Assembly (NCBI GenBank): GCA_035495815.1
Contig: DATJFH010000083.1
Span: forward strand, 1 to 52,043
Length of the DNA stretch: 52,043 nucleotides
Reading direction: 5' to 3'
Source of the DNA: DATJFH01 sp035495815
Lineage (GTDB): Bacteria; Acidobacteriota; Terriglobia; Bryobacterales; Bryobacteraceae
Position numbers and translations under genes: made by a program. Below the pieces are notes generated by a model. It worked only from the letters and a program-made list of their open reading frames with translations, was not told the origin of the DNA and made no database searches. The stretch's first letter is position 1. Each line of letters opens with the position of its first letter. This document shows, piece after piece, positions 33,757 through 42,871 of this stretch.

Positions 33757-35397
33757 ATGCGCCTCGCCACCGGCTTGCTTCTGACTGCCTCCGTCTTCGG
33801 CCAGAACCGGGCCCCGGCGATCGAGACGATCCGCAAAGAGGAGCTGAAAGCCGATCTGTTCTTCCTGGCCTCGGACGCGATGCGGGGCCGTCTCACGGGG
33901 ACACCCGAATATGCCCTGGCCGCCGAGTGGATCGCGGCCCGCTATGCCCGGCTGGGCCTGGAGCCGCTGGCGCCGGACGGCTCGTTCTTCCACCGCTTCG
34001 ATCTCGTGCTCTCGCGCCTGGCGGAAGGCTCGCGCCTGATCGTCGCCACGGGACCGGAATCGCGCCGCGTCGCGCGGCAGGGCGAGGACTTTTATCCGCT
34101 CATCTTCAGCGCGGACGCCGAGGCGCGAGGGCGCGTGGTCTGTAAGGGATTCGGGATTGCCGCGCCCGATCTCAACTGGGACGATTACCGGGGACACAGC
34201 ATCCGGGGATCCATCGTCATGATCTTCGATGACGAGCCGGCGCCGGGCGACGCGAACAGTCCGTTCGACGGCCTGGTCACTTCCGAGTACGCAAACAGCC
34301 TGCGCAAGACTCTGGCGGCCCAGGCGCAAGGCGCCACCGGCGTGCTGTTCGTCAACGCCCGCGCCCACCTGGACGACCGCGCCACGCGCTCGTTCGCCTC
34401 CGCGGCCCGCGCCTACTGGCCGGCCAAACCGCCCGTCATCGAGCGCTACACGCTGGCGACCTACGCCGACCGCGTACGCATACCGGCTCTGCAGATCTCC
34501 CCGGCGCTGGCCGAGCAGATCATCGGCCGCAAGCTCTCCGGCCTGTTGTCGGAAGCCGAACAGGGCCGCGCCGCGTCGGAATCGGACCTCACCATCGAAA
34601 TGGCTGCCTCCCTTCAGCGGACGGTGATTGCCGACCGCAGCGTCGTCGGCAAGATCGAAGGCGCGGACCCCAACCTGAAGAACGAAGCCATCCTCATTAC
34701 GGCGCATTACGATCACAATGGCGCTGACGGCGTCCAGATCTTCAACGGCGCCGACGACAACGCCTCCGGCTCGGTCGCCGTCCTGGACATCGCCGAGGCT
34801 TATGTCACGGCAGGGCAGCAGGGCCGCCGTCCCCGCCGCACCGTCATCTTTGCGATCTGGGGCTCCGAGGAGCGCTGCTGCGGTCCCCTGCTCGGCTCCT
34901 GGGCCTGGGTGGAACACCCGCTGTGGCCGCTGAACAAGACGGTGGCGGCGCTCAATATGGATATGATCGGGCGGAGCGAGGAGGTCCCGGAAATCGGCGG
35001 GCCGCGCTTCAAGGGGTTGAAGCCGCAGACGGCAGCGTCGAATGCCAACAGCGTCCATGTCATGGGGTATAGCTTCAGCCCCGATCTGGCCGCCGTCCTG
35101 CGCGAAGCGAACCGCGAAATCGATCTGACTCTGCGCCTGGATTACGACAACAACAGCTCCAATCTGCTGCGCCGCAGCGACCAGTGGCCGTTCCTTCAGC
35201 GCGGCATCCCGGCCGTGTTCCTCCACACCGGATTGCATCCGGATTATCACACCACCTCGGACCGCCCGGAGAAGATCGATTATTCCAAGGTCGAGCGCAT
35301 CGCGAGGCTCGTTTACCAGGCAAGCTGGAACCTCGCTCAGAGCGAATCGCGTCCGAAACTGCCCAAGCGCCGGCAGATCCCGCCGCCTCAGGACTGA
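33757..35397 (+). CDS. M28-family zinc aminopeptidase with PA domain, exported
   Basis: A 546-residue protein with a short signal peptide (MRLATGLLLTASVFGQ). Residues about 20-100 precede a PA-like insert (VCKGFGIAAPDLNWDDYRG to about 250). The di-zinc peptidase core has TAHYDHNG (His317, Asp319), GADDNASG (Asp333/334), WGSEE for the catalytic glutamates, NMDMIGR, and a late HTTSD histidine. M28 enzymes trim N-terminal residues from peptides. TAGAAT (33745-33750) ends 6 nt before the ATG, predicting a fully leaderless mRNA. It lies between dinB and the aminotransferase-like gene. Confidence 0.92.
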   Translation: MRLATGLLLTASVFGQNRAPAIETIRKEELKADLFFLASDAMRGRLTGTPEYALAAEWIAARYARLGLEPLAPDGSFFHRFDLVLSRLAEGSRLIVATGPESRRVARQGEDFYPLIFSADAEARGRVVCKGFGIAAPDLNWDDYRGHSIRGSIVMIFDDEPAPGDANSPFDGLVTSEYANSLRKTLAAQAQGATGVLFVNARAHLDDRATRSFASAARAYWPAKPPVIERYTLATYADRVRIPALQISPALAEQIIGRKLSGLLSEAEQGRAASESDLTIEMAASLQRTVIADRSVVGKIEGADPNLKNEAILITAHYDHNGADGVQIFNGADDNASGSVAVLDIAEAYVTAGQQGRRPRRTVIFAIWGSEERCCGPLLGSWAWVEHPLWPLNKTVAALNMDMIGRSEEVPEIGGPRFKGLKPQTAASNANSVHVMGYSFSPDLAAVLREANREIDLTLRLDYDNNSSNLLRRSDQWPFLQRGIPAVFLHTGLHPDYHTTSDRPEKIDYSKVERIARLVYQASWNLAQSESRPKLPKRRQIPPPQD

Positions 35398-35498
35398 GAT
35401 TGGCTGGAAGGACTCTTCGCCAGGGAACACACGCCCGCTTGCCGGATTCGGCGGCCGCGCCGGTTGCTTTTCGTACTGAAACCCGTCAATCATACCTT

Positions 35499-36785
35499 AT
35501 GCAACGTCGCCGTCTGCTGACCTCCGCCGCGGGCGTAATCGCGGCTTTTCAAAACGATTCGGTGGCGCGAGCCCAAGCCGCCGCCGCTTCCGCCGCCGGC
35601 CGCCCCGCCGACGCGGTGGCCCGCGATGAGGATTTCTGGTTCAACGTCCGCCATGCCTTTACAGTGGACCGCAACATCATCAACCTGAACAACGGTGGCG
35701 TGTCTCCCTCTCCCAAGGTGGTGATGGACACGGAAGTCCGTTATCTGGAGATGGAAAACATGGCGCCCAGCTACTACATGTGGCGGGTCCTCGACCCGGG
35801 AATCGAAAATGCGCGGCGGCGGCTGGCGCTGCTGTTCGGCTGCGACACCGAAGAGATCGCCATTACCCGCAACGCCTCCGAGGCGCTGGAGACGGTGCAA
35901 CTTGGCCTCGATCTGAAGCCCGGCGATGAAGTGGTCACTACCAATCAGGATTACCCCCGCATGATCGCCACCTGGAAGCAGCGCGAACGGCGCGATGGAA
36001 TCGTGCTGAAGCAGGTGACCTTCCCGGTCCCGCCGCCGGATCTCGATTACCTGGCGAAGCGCATCGAGGACAGCGTCACGCCCAGGACCAAAGTCATTCA
36101 CATCTGCCATATGACCAACCGCACGGGCCAGATTTTTCCCGTCAGGCAGATCTGCCGGATGGCGCGGGACCGGGGGATCGAAGTCATCGTGGACGGCGCG
36201 CACAGTTTCGCTCAATTTCCGTTCAAACGCGAGGATCTGGACTGCGACTACTTCGGCACGTCTCTGCACAAATGGCTGCTTGCGCCGATCGGCACGGGCA
36301 TGCTGTATGTGCGGCGGAACAAGATCGGGAAGATCTGGCCGCTGATGCCTGCCAATCCGGAGCTGCGTGACGACATCCGCAAGTTCGAGCAGATCGGCAC
36401 GCATCCGGCGTCGCAGAGGAACGCTATCACGGAGGCTGCCAACTTTCACGAGAGCATCGGCGTCGAGCGCAAGGCGTACCGGTTTCGCTATCTGCGCAAG
36501 CGCTGGACGGACCGGCTGCGGGGGCTGCCCGGGGTAAAGATCCTGCACAGCGAGGACCCGGAGCAGTCCTGCGCCATCGGCTTCATCAGCGTGGCCGGAT
36601 TCGAGGCGACGAAGCTGGCCGCGCATTTGTGGAACAAGTATCGGGTATGGACGGTGGCCATCGTGACGCCGGGCGAGTACGAGGGGCTGCGGATTACGCC
36701 GAATGTGTATACCACGCTGGAAGAGGTCGACACGTTCGCCTGGGCAATGGAGGAAGTGATCAAGGCGGGCTCGATCCCCGGCTGA
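35499..36785 (+). CDS. Tat-exported class V aminotransferase-like PLP enzyme
   Basis: A 428-residue fold-type I PLP protein with a twin-arginine-like leader (QRRRLLTSAAGVIAAF). The class V pattern is clear: YLNNGGVSP-like start (LNNGGVSPSPK), TRNASEALETV, VDGAHSFAQFPF (Asp232, His235), and SLHKWLLAPIGTG with the PLP lysine Lys258. It resembles isopenicillin-N epimerase and cysteine desulfurase relatives. Export of a PLP enzyme requires folding with cofactor first, consistent with Tat. Substrate unknown. It starts 101 nt after the M28 gene; a shared role in extracellular amino acid release is only a guess. Confidence 0.87.
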   Translation: MQRRRLLTSAAGVIAAFQNDSVARAQAAAASAAGRPADAVARDEDFWFNVRHAFTVDRNIINLNNGGVSPSPKVVMDTEVRYLEMENMAPSYYMWRVLDPGIENARRRLALLFGCDTEEIAITRNASEALETVQLGLDLKPGDEVVTTNQDYPRMIATWKQRERRDGIVLKQVTFPVPPPDLDYLAKRIEDSVTPRTKVIHICHMTNRTGQIFPVRQICRMARDRGIEVIVDGAHSFAQFPFKREDLDCDYFGTSLHKWLLAPIGTGMLYVRRNKIGKIWPLMPANPELRDDIRKFEQIGTHPASQRNAITEAANFHESIGVERKAYRFRYLRKRWTDRLRGLPGVKILHSEDPEQSCAIGFISVAGFEATKLAAHLWNKYRVWTVAIVTPGEYEGLRITPNVYTTLEEVDTFAWAMEEVIKAGSIPG

Positions 36786-36788
36786 AGC

Positions 36789-38027
36789 CTACTCCCAGCG
36801 GAGCGCTTCGATCGGATCGATGTTCGAGGCCTTCATCGCCGGGTAGATTCCGAACACCACGCCCACCGCGAACGACACCCCGAAAGCGATGATCACCGAC
36901 GCCGGCGTGACGATCGTCTTCCACTCGGCCGTCGCCGCAATCACCCACGACAGGGCGAAGCCGAAGGCGATTCCCAGCAGTCCGCCGCCGGTCGAGATCA
37001 ATACGCTCTCGGTCAGGAACTGGCGGACGATGTCCTTCCGCCGCGCTCCGGTCGCGCGCCGGATGCCGATCTCCTTGGTCCGCTCCATCACCGTCGCCAG
37101 CACGATGTTCATGATCCCGATCCCGCCCACCAGCAGGGAGATGGCGGCGATCGCCACCATCACGTACGTGAAGATCGTCTGCGTCCTCTGCTGCTGCGCC
37201 AGCAGCGCCGCCGGAATGGTCACCGTGAAATCCTGGGTCTCGTTGTGCGCCGCATTCAGAATGGCCGTCACCACCTTGGCCACCTCGATGCTGTTCGACC
37301 CTGGTTTGAGCCGCATGTCGATGCCGTCCAGCTCGTCCTTGAGATAGCTGCTCATGTCCCAGAAACGGTATTGCAGCGTATTGAACGGCACATAGACGAT
37401 GTTGTTCAGATCCTCCATCTTGCCGCCCGACGATTTCCCGCTGCCCGGCACGCTCTCCGCCAGCACGCCGATCACCTGCAGCCAGTTGTCGTTCACCTTG
37501 ATGAATTTGCCGATGCCGCTGCCGTAGCCGAGCAGGTTCGTCTTGGCGTTCTGGCCCAGTACGCAGACCGAAGCGCTGGCCACGTTGTTCGCGTTTTCGA
37601 AGAAACGCCCTTCCACCAGCCGCAGGTTGTGAATCAGCGCATAGCTCGGACGCACGCCGTACAACTCCGGCAAATCGCGCGTCGGCTTGGGCAGCACACG
37701 CGCCGGGTGCAGGGTTCGCCGCGGCGACAGCTCTTCGAGCGATTGCACGTTGGCCTCGATGACGCGCATGTCGCGTTCGGTCAGGCCGGGCGATGAGCGG
37801 CGCCGCTGCTGCAGTTCCTCCTCGCTGGTCGAAGCGCGGGAGTCGACGAGTATGTTCCGCACCCCCAGCTGCTCGATAAACCGCAGCGACTCCTCCTTCG
37901 CCCCGGCCCCGATGGCCAGCATACCGATCACCGAGCCGACGCCGAACACGATGCCCAGCGCCGTCAGAAAGCTGCGCGTCTTCTGCGCGTAAATATTCTG
38001 AACCGCCAGCGTAAAATCGGTAATCAT
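36789..38027 (-). CDS. MacB/FtsX-type ABC transporter permease
   Basis: A 412-residue permease. One helix near the N-terminus (SFLTALGIVFGVGSVIGMLAIGAG) is followed by a large periplasmic MacB-like domain (about 45-280) and three C-terminal helices with the typical TKEIGIRRATGARR loop and the end GIYPAMKASNIDPIEALR. There is no nucleotide-binding domain in this protein and no ATPase gene beside it. It is last in an operon of three adaptors (ATGA overlap with the gene before). Such MacB-like machines pump substrates from the periplasm across the outer membrane. Confidence 0.92.
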   Translation of the reverse strand: MITDFTLAVQNIYAQKTRSFLTALGIVFGVGSVIGMLAIGAGAKEESLRFIEQLGVRNILVDSRASTSEEELQQRRRSSPGLTERDMRVIEANVQSLEELSPRRTLHPARVLPKPTRDLPELYGVRPSYALIHNLRLVEGRFFENANNVASASVCVLGQNAKTNLLGYGSGIGKFIKVNDNWLQVIGVLAESVPGSGKSSGGKMEDLNNIVYVPFNTLQYRFWDMSSYLKDELDGIDMRLKPGSNSIEVAKVVTAILNAAHNETQDFTVTIPAALLAQQQRTQTIFTYVMVAIAAISLLVGGIGIMNIVLATVMERTKEIGIRRATGARRKDIVRQFLTESVLISTGGGLLGIAFGFALSWVIAATAEWKTIVTPASVIIAFGVSFAVGVVFGIYPAMKASNIDPIEALRWE

Positions 38028-39292
38028 TTCTTCGGAAGACTCTGCATCGCCCCGCCGCCGGCCTGCTTGCTCTGCGCCTGGTCGGGATTAGCCATGGCGA
38101 TCTCCTGGCCCTCGGCCACACCGGTGATCACGACCTCACTTTCCGTGCGGCGCACCAGCTTCACGTCCACCGGCGCGAACCCGCTCCCCTTGCGGAGGTA
38201 GACGAATTTACGGCCACCCGATTCGAACATGGCCTGCCCCGGAATGGAGAGCACGTTTTTCATCGAGCCCGTCGTGATCGTGATCCGGACGCTCATTCCG
38301 GGACGCATCTCCGGAACCGTATCGGCAAGGGCGATCCGGCAATCGAAATGGCGGTCCCATGGCGGACCCGTGGTGCCGCCGATCGACTTGATCTTGCCCC
38401 GCAGTTTGACGCCCGGAATGGCGATTACGGTCATCTCGGCGGCCTGGCCCTCGGCGATGTGCCCGCGATCGAGCTCCCCGATCCGCGCCGTCGCCTCCCA
38501 ACTGCTCAGGTCGGGAATCTGGGCCACGGCCTTGCCCGGCCGCGCGATGTCGCCCACCTGGTAGGGAGGCAGGTACATGCCCCAGCGCAAATTGCCTTCG
38601 TCGTTCGGTTGCAGCGCGACGTAGCCGGCGGCGTTGGCTTTGAGGGTCATGGCGGCGATGTTGCGGGCCGCGGTGGCCGCCTTCACCTGCGCTTTCCCGC
38701 GCGCCGCCTGGTGGATGGCGATGCCGCTGCGGGCCGTCTCCATGCTGTTCTTCAGATCTTTCTCGATTTTGTCCAGCTTTTCCTTCGCCGCCGCCAGCGC
38801 CAGCTCGTTCTGCCGCGCGACGATGGCCGCCACCAGCTCATTGCGCCGCATCTCCACCTCGGCGATCTTCAGCTCGGCCCGGGCTTTGATGAGCAGGAAG
38901 TTCAGCTCCTCCTCCTTTGCCTCGGCCTCGGCCGTGGACTGGACGATATGCTGCTCGGCCTCCGCCAGATCGGCCTGGGCTTCGCGCAGCTTGTATTCCT
39001 GCTCGGTGATGTCGAATTTGGCGACTTCATCGTCCTTTTGAACCAGCTCCCCGTTGGCGCGGAGGAAGGTGATCGGCGCCGGCTGGCCGCCGGTCATCGG
39101 AACCTGCAGCATCTGCGTATTGCCGCCCTGAAGGTCGCCCTTCGCCGCGATCGTGAAAGTGATGTCGCCGCGCTTTACGGCGATCGTCGGGACTTCAATC
39201 GATGCGGCCGGACTCACCACCGTCCGCGTGAACCGCCATCCGCCGAAGGCCGCGATGCCGAGCAGCGCGGACACGATCAGGTACCGGATCAT
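38024..39292 (-). CDS. Periplasmic adaptor subunit, HlyD/MacA family (third of three)
   Basis: A 422-residue membrane-fusion protein anchored by one N-terminal helix (LIVSALLGIAAFGGWRF). The barrel/lipoyl halves flank a long coiled-coil hairpin (about 80-215, REAQADLAEAEQHIVQSTAEAEAK-type heptads). The C-terminal beta-barrel and MacA-like end contain MRPGMSVRITITTG and SIPGQAMFESGGRKFVYL. It overlaps the permease by 4 nt and the previous adaptor by 1 nt (TAATG). It should bridge the permease to an outer membrane channel, which is not encoded nearby. Confidence 0.9.
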   Translation of the reverse strand: MIRYLIVSALLGIAAFGGWRFTRTVVSPAASIEVPTIAVKRGDITFTIAAKGDLQGGNTQMLQVPMTGGQPAPITFLRANGELVQKDDEVAKFDITEQEYKLREAQADLAEAEQHIVQSTAEAEAKEEELNFLLIKARAELKIAEVEMRRNELVAAIVARQNELALAAAKEKLDKIEKDLKNSMETARSGIAIHQAARGKAQVKAATAARNIAAMTLKANAAGYVALQPNDEGNLRWGMYLPPYQVGDIARPGKAVAQIPDLSSWEATARIGELDRGHIAEGQAAEMTVIAIPGVKLRGKIKSIGGTTGPPWDRHFDCRIALADTVPEMRPGMSVRITITTGSMKNVLSIPGQAMFESGGRKFVYLRKGSGFAPVDVKLVRRTESEVVITGVAEGQEIAMANPDQAQSKQAGGGAMQSLPKK

Positions 39293-40512
39293 TATTTCTT
39301 CTCCGGCTCCGACAAGGTGACCTGGGTCCCCTCGGGAATGCCTTTGATGGCGACCTCGTCCGGATTTCGGGCCTCAACCTCGACGTTCAGAGCCGTGTAT
39401 AAGCCGTCGTTCGGCGAATAGACGATCGGCTTGCCGTCGCGGGTATAGACGGCCTTCGCCGGCACGCTGAGCGCGTTCGGAATGCGCCGCAGGATCACGT
39501 CCATCTTACCGTTCATGCCCGGACGCAGCCGATGGTCGGGCTTATCGATGCTGGCGTATGCCTTGAAATTGCGCGTGGGCGGCCACTCGAAGCCCATTTC
39601 CGTCATAGGCGAAAACTGGACCAGCTTCCCGGAAAAGCTGACTTCGGGCAGGGAATCGATCCGCACCTGCACGCTCTGGTCCACCGCAATCTGGCCGCGG
39701 TCGATCTCTTCGATTTTGCCTTCGAGCTCGATCGTCTCGAGCGACGGAATCTCCGCGATCACGCCTCCCGGCCACACCTGGTCGCCGACCTTGAAGGGCT
39801 TGGCGTTCATCCACCCCTGCGAGTAGTTGGCCAGAATATTCAGCACTCCCGCCAGGGGGGCTGTCAACTCCATCCGTTCCAGCCGCCTTTTCCAGATTTC
39901 GACATCGGCTTTGGCTTTGTCGCGCTGCCGCGCCATCGACGCCACCTTGGCCGCGTTCGACGCCTGGTTGAACTCGAGCTTGGCCACCTTGACTGCCAGC
40001 TTTTCCTCCGCCAGCCCCAGATCGAGGCGGCTTTCCTCGCCCTGGAGCCGGCTGACGATTTCCGCTTTGGAAACCTCCAGCTTGGCGCGCTCCACCTCGT
40101 AGGCGGCATCGGCGCGTTCGCGTTTATCCTGCTCGTTCATCAGCCGCGCTTCGGCTTCGGCCTGAATCACCGACGCTTCGGCTTGTTCGAGGGCAGCCTG
40201 GTTTTCCTGAAGCTGCTGGCGCGCGCTGGAAGGATCGAAGCGGACGACGGGATCGCCAGCCTTCACCGGCGAGCCCGCCGGAGCGAGCCACACGACGCGC
40301 AGGTCGGGCACGTTGGGAGCGGTGATCTGCACCGTGTTCCGAGCCTTCAGTTCCCCCCGGCAGCGCACAATCACCAGGAACTCGCCCCGCCGGACCGGCG
40401 CGGTGGCCAGCATCCGGGAGTTTCGTCCGGTCGAGACGCGCCATAAACCGAATCCGGCTGCCGACAAGGCCGTGAACAGAGCCAGGAACGCGATGATCCG
40501 CCGGGTTTTCAT
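39292..40512 (-). CDS. Periplasmic adaptor subunit, HlyD/MacA family (second of three)
   Basis: A 406-residue membrane-fusion protein with an N-terminal anchor (IIAFLALFTALSAAGFGLW). A coiled coil from about 95 to 215 is rich in Glu/Ala (LEQAEASVIQAEAEARL). The lipoyl half-motif LAPAGSPVKAGDPVVRFD and the C-terminal LRPGMNGKMDVILRRIPNALSVPAKAVY are family hallmarks. It overlaps both neighbours by 1-4 nt. Sequence differs clearly from the third adaptor, so the copies are not a recent duplication. Confidence 0.9.
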   Translation of the reverse strand: MKTRRIIAFLALFTALSAAGFGLWRVSTGRNSRMLATAPVRRGEFLVIVRCRGELKARNTVQITAPNVPDLRVVWLAPAGSPVKAGDPVVRFDPSSARQQLQENQAALEQAEASVIQAEAEARLMNEQDKRERADAAYEVERAKLEVSKAEIVSRLQGEESRLDLGLAEEKLAVKVAKLEFNQASNAAKVASMARQRDKAKADVEIWKRRLERMELTAPLAGVLNILANYSQGWMNAKPFKVGDQVWPGGVIAEIPSLETIELEGKIEEIDRGQIAVDQSVQVRIDSLPEVSFSGKLVQFSPMTEMGFEWPPTRNFKAYASIDKPDHRLRPGMNGKMDVILRRIPNALSVPAKAVYTRDGKPIVYSPNDGLYTALNVEVEARNPDEVAIKGIPEGTQVTLSEPEKK

Positions 40513-41528
40513 GGCTGGATAATGACGGCGGCCGAAAGATCCGGCAGGAGCCGCGGATCGGATTTCAAAAGACGGAAGCGCGCGTTGAAATTCTTCACCG
40601 GACTCCCCAGCGCAGTAACCGCCACCGGGCTGGCGGAAACGAACTCGGCGTCGAGTTCCAGATCCGGATACGCGTCCAGGCGGACTCGCGCCTTGAGTCC
40701 CCTGCTGAGTCTTGTTCCATCGGGCTCGCCCACTTGCAAGTCCACAACCATCTCCGAAGGGTCGAAAATCTTCATCAGCGGCTGCCCGCCGTACAGCTGA
40801 TCTCCCTCCTTGGCGTGGCCCATCGTTCCGCCCTTCCAGATGTTTTCGAGGGCGACCATTCCGTTGAGCGTTGCCTTGATCGTGAGCTTGTCGGAGTTGG
40901 TTCTGGCGCGATCGAGAGCGACCTTCTGCCGTTCGCGCTGCAGTTCCAGCACCCGCAGGGCGGCGGCTTCGGCGCGCATATGGGCGGCATGCGACTTTTG
41001 CAGGCTGGCCACCAGCGCCCGAGCGCTTTCCGCCTTGGCTTCATTCTTGATGCGGTCGATTTCGCTCAGAATGGGACCTTTGGTGAGCTGGATATTGGCT
41101 TTCCCGAAATCCACTTCGGCTTGCTTCAACTCGGCCAGGCGAACGGCGGCGTCGCTGCGATTTTGAGCCGCCTTTTGCGCCACCTGATGGGTGAAATCAT
41201 CGAACTTGGCTTCCGCCTCGAGAGCGTCGTCGAGCTGCTTGGTATTGTCGAACTCCGCCAGCGTGTCCCCCTTCTTGACGGTGGCGCCGTTCGCAGCCAC
41301 GGTGACCAGGGTGATGCGGTTCCCCTGCGGTGAAGGCGACGTCATGACGATCTGGGGAGCCTGAATCGAATAGACCCGGACTGCCCGGACCAGGCCGGTC
41401 ATCCGGACGAGCGGCGGGAGCGCGGCAGCAGTGTCCGGGGGATGCAACACTGTATCCGCGCGCACCACATCGTGCGAGCGGGAACAGCCGCTGACAAGCA
41501 ACAACGCGAAGAGGCACAGTACGAGCAT
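40509..41528 (-). CDS. Lipoprotein adaptor subunit, HlyD family (first of three)
   Basis: A 339-residue membrane-fusion protein exported as a lipoprotein: LLLVSGCSRSHD holds the lipobox with Cys15. The lipoyl motif VAANGATVKKGDTLAEFDNT and a coiled coil (about 90-205) precede LYGGQPLMKIFDPSEMVVDLQVGE and a beta-barrel end. It heads the four-gene minus operon. No Shine-Dalgarno is obvious before ATG 41528. The lipid anchor, unlike the helix anchors of the other two, suggests a different position in the complex. Confidence 0.87.
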   Translation of the reverse strand: MLVLCLFALLLVSGCSRSHDVVRADTVLHPPDTAAALPPLVRMTGLVRAVRVYSIQAPQIVMTSPSPQGNRITLVTVAANGATVKKGDTLAEFDNTKQLDDALEAEAKFDDFTHQVAQKAAQNRSDAAVRLAELKQAEVDFGKANIQLTKGPILSEIDRIKNEAKAESARALVASLQKSHAAHMRAEAAALRVLELQRERQKVALDRARTNSDKLTIKATLNGMVALENIWKGGTMGHAKEGDQLYGGQPLMKIFDPSEMVVDLQVGEPDGTRLSRGLKARVRLDAYPDLELDAEFVSASPVAVTALGSPVKNFNARFRLLKSDPRLLPDLSAAVIIQP

Positions 41529-41603
41529 CAGGAGAACGCGGTATCGCTGTCAGGCTTAGACGCACAAATTTCAACAATGTTCCGGAAAAAAGTGGGCCGC
41601 AGA

Positions 41604-41622
41604 GTATTTTGCTGGAAAATAC
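41604..41622. promoter_or_regulatory. AT-rich dyad upstream of the adaptor operon
   Basis: GTATTTT (41604-41610) and AAAATAC (41616-41622) form a perfect 7-bp inverted repeat with a GCTGG centre, about 76-94 bp upstream of the first adaptor gene. It may be an operator. The rest of 41529-41790 shows no gene. Confidence 0.3.
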
Positions 41623-41794
41623 CCGATCGGCGCCCGCTCGGCTATGAATTTTCGGTTGCAGCCCGTTGGTTGTAAGACGGGCTCGATGACGTCGACGCAG
41701 TCAGTAGACTACTGCGTGTCCTTTCAGTCCCTGTTTTTCACCGTTCGGATCGGTTTTTACAGGTTTCGGCTTCGAAGGGCGGCTCATCCCAGAA

Positions 41795-42105
41795 CCGCCA
41801 ACCGGCTGCCCGAGGATGGGTCGGGCGCGGCTCGGGCGGACTTCCGGACCGGATGGATTCCTCATATATCTGCCGCCCGCCGGGCAAGAATCGAGCGAAT
41901 CCGGACGTCGCGGCTCCCGATCCTTTCTACGGACAGGTAGTGCGTGGCGCGGAAGACACCTTCCTCAAGAAGGAATTCCTCCTGATTCTCGGCCACACCT
42001 ACAACAAGGTCGAGGAGCAGTCTCGATATCTGACGGCGTTTCGATCGCGGCTGGTAGACGGCGTGCTCCTGTTCCAGGCGCCCGATCCGAAGCGGACCGG
42101 ATGGT
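41795..42105 (+). pseudogene. LacI-family regulator pseudogene
   Basis: Pieces of a LacI-type repressor lie in two frames. Frame A (to about 41890) reads GWIPHISAARRARIERIRT, matching the hinge-helix end of the DNA-binding domain (LGYxPNxxARxL). Frame B (about 41892-42095) reads DPFYGQVVRGAEDTFLKKEF, then LILGHTYNKVEEQSRYL and RSRLVDGVLLFQAPD, the start of the periplasmic-binding-protein-like domain. The helix-turn-helix and most of the sensor domain are missing, and downstream text is not LacI-like. It is a truncated, frameshifted remnant that probably once regulated the sugar module behind it. Confidence 0.7.
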
Positions 42106-42164
42106 GGAGGACGCCGCCGGAACACGGTCAAACACACTGCTGCCTCCGGCCACCTCGGAATCGC

Positions 42165-42170
42165 TACAAT
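42165..42170 (+). promoter_or_regulatory. -10 element of the DUF1080 module
   Basis: TACAAT, same hexamer as at ftsY. It gives a leader of about 88 nt to ATG 42266. An in-frame ATG at 42182, only 11 nt behind it, would fit the leaderless pattern but would put 28 residues before the signal peptide. Confidence 0.4.
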
Positions 42171-42265
42171 TTGAGGGTAAGATGGACAAGCCGCAAAGGT
42201 GCGCCGAACAAATGCCCAGGCGGACATTGAAGGCGGGTATTTGCATCCTTACTGATTTTCCATTC

Positions 42266-42871
42266 ATGCGGCCATTCATCCTGTTTTTCTGCTGGAGCCT
42301 CGCCTGGGCCGGCGACGGTTTCGTGTCCCTGATTCCCAAGCGGGATCTTGCCGAGCACTGGATTGTCGACGGCAAAGCGCCCGCCGAAGCCTGGAGTTTG
42401 CGCGGCGGCGTGATCGCGTGCACGGGACAGCCGAACGGCTTCCTGCGCAGCAAAAAACTCTACCGCAACTATGTCCTGCGCGCCGAATGGCGATTCCAGA
42501 CGGGATGGGAGCCGAAAGGCAAGCAGGAATGGCCGAACGCCGGTTTTTTCATTCATGCCCACGAGGTGGAAAACGGCTGGCCCAAATCTCTCGAAGTACA
42601 AGGCTACTTCGGCGAGGCCGGCAGCCTGTTCGGCGTCCGCGGGGGGAAGGTCAGCGGCGCCAAACGCGGTCCGTTTGTGAAGGACCGGCCGCCGTTCGGC
42701 TCCTGGGATAAATACGAGATCACGTCGCAGAACGGCGGCGTCAAGGTGGTGCTCAACGGCGTTCTGGTGAACGAAGGCTCCGAAGCGGCGCCGTCCGACG
42801 GCAATGTCTGCCTGCAGTCGGAGGGCTGGCCGGTCTTCTATCGCAATGTCTCCATCAAGGAGTTGCCGTGA
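42266..42871 (+). CDS. DUF1080 (3-keto-disaccharide hydrolase) domain protein, exported
   Basis: A 201-residue protein with a Sec signal peptide (MRPFILFFCWSLAWAG). The rest is one DUF1080 jelly-roll (PF06439): FVSLIPKRDLAEHWIVDG, RSKKLYRNYVLRAEWRF, NAGFFIHAHEVENGWPKSLEVQ, and a terminal FYRNVSIKELP strand. Some members cleave 3-keto-glycosides after oxidation by a Gfo/Idh/MocA partner; both such partners follow here. Stop and next start overlap (TGATG). ATG 42266 is chosen for the signal peptide; ATG 42182 remains possible. Confidence 0.88.
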   Translation: MRPFILFFCWSLAWAGDGFVSLIPKRDLAEHWIVDGKAPAEAWSLRGGVIACTGQPNGFLRSKKLYRNYVLRAEWRFQTGWEPKGKQEWPNAGFFIHAHEVENGWPKSLEVQGYFGEAGSLFGVRGGKVSGAKRGPFVKDRPPFGSWDKYEITSQNGGVKVVLNGVLVNEGSEAAPSDGNVCLQSEGWPVFYRNVSIKELP

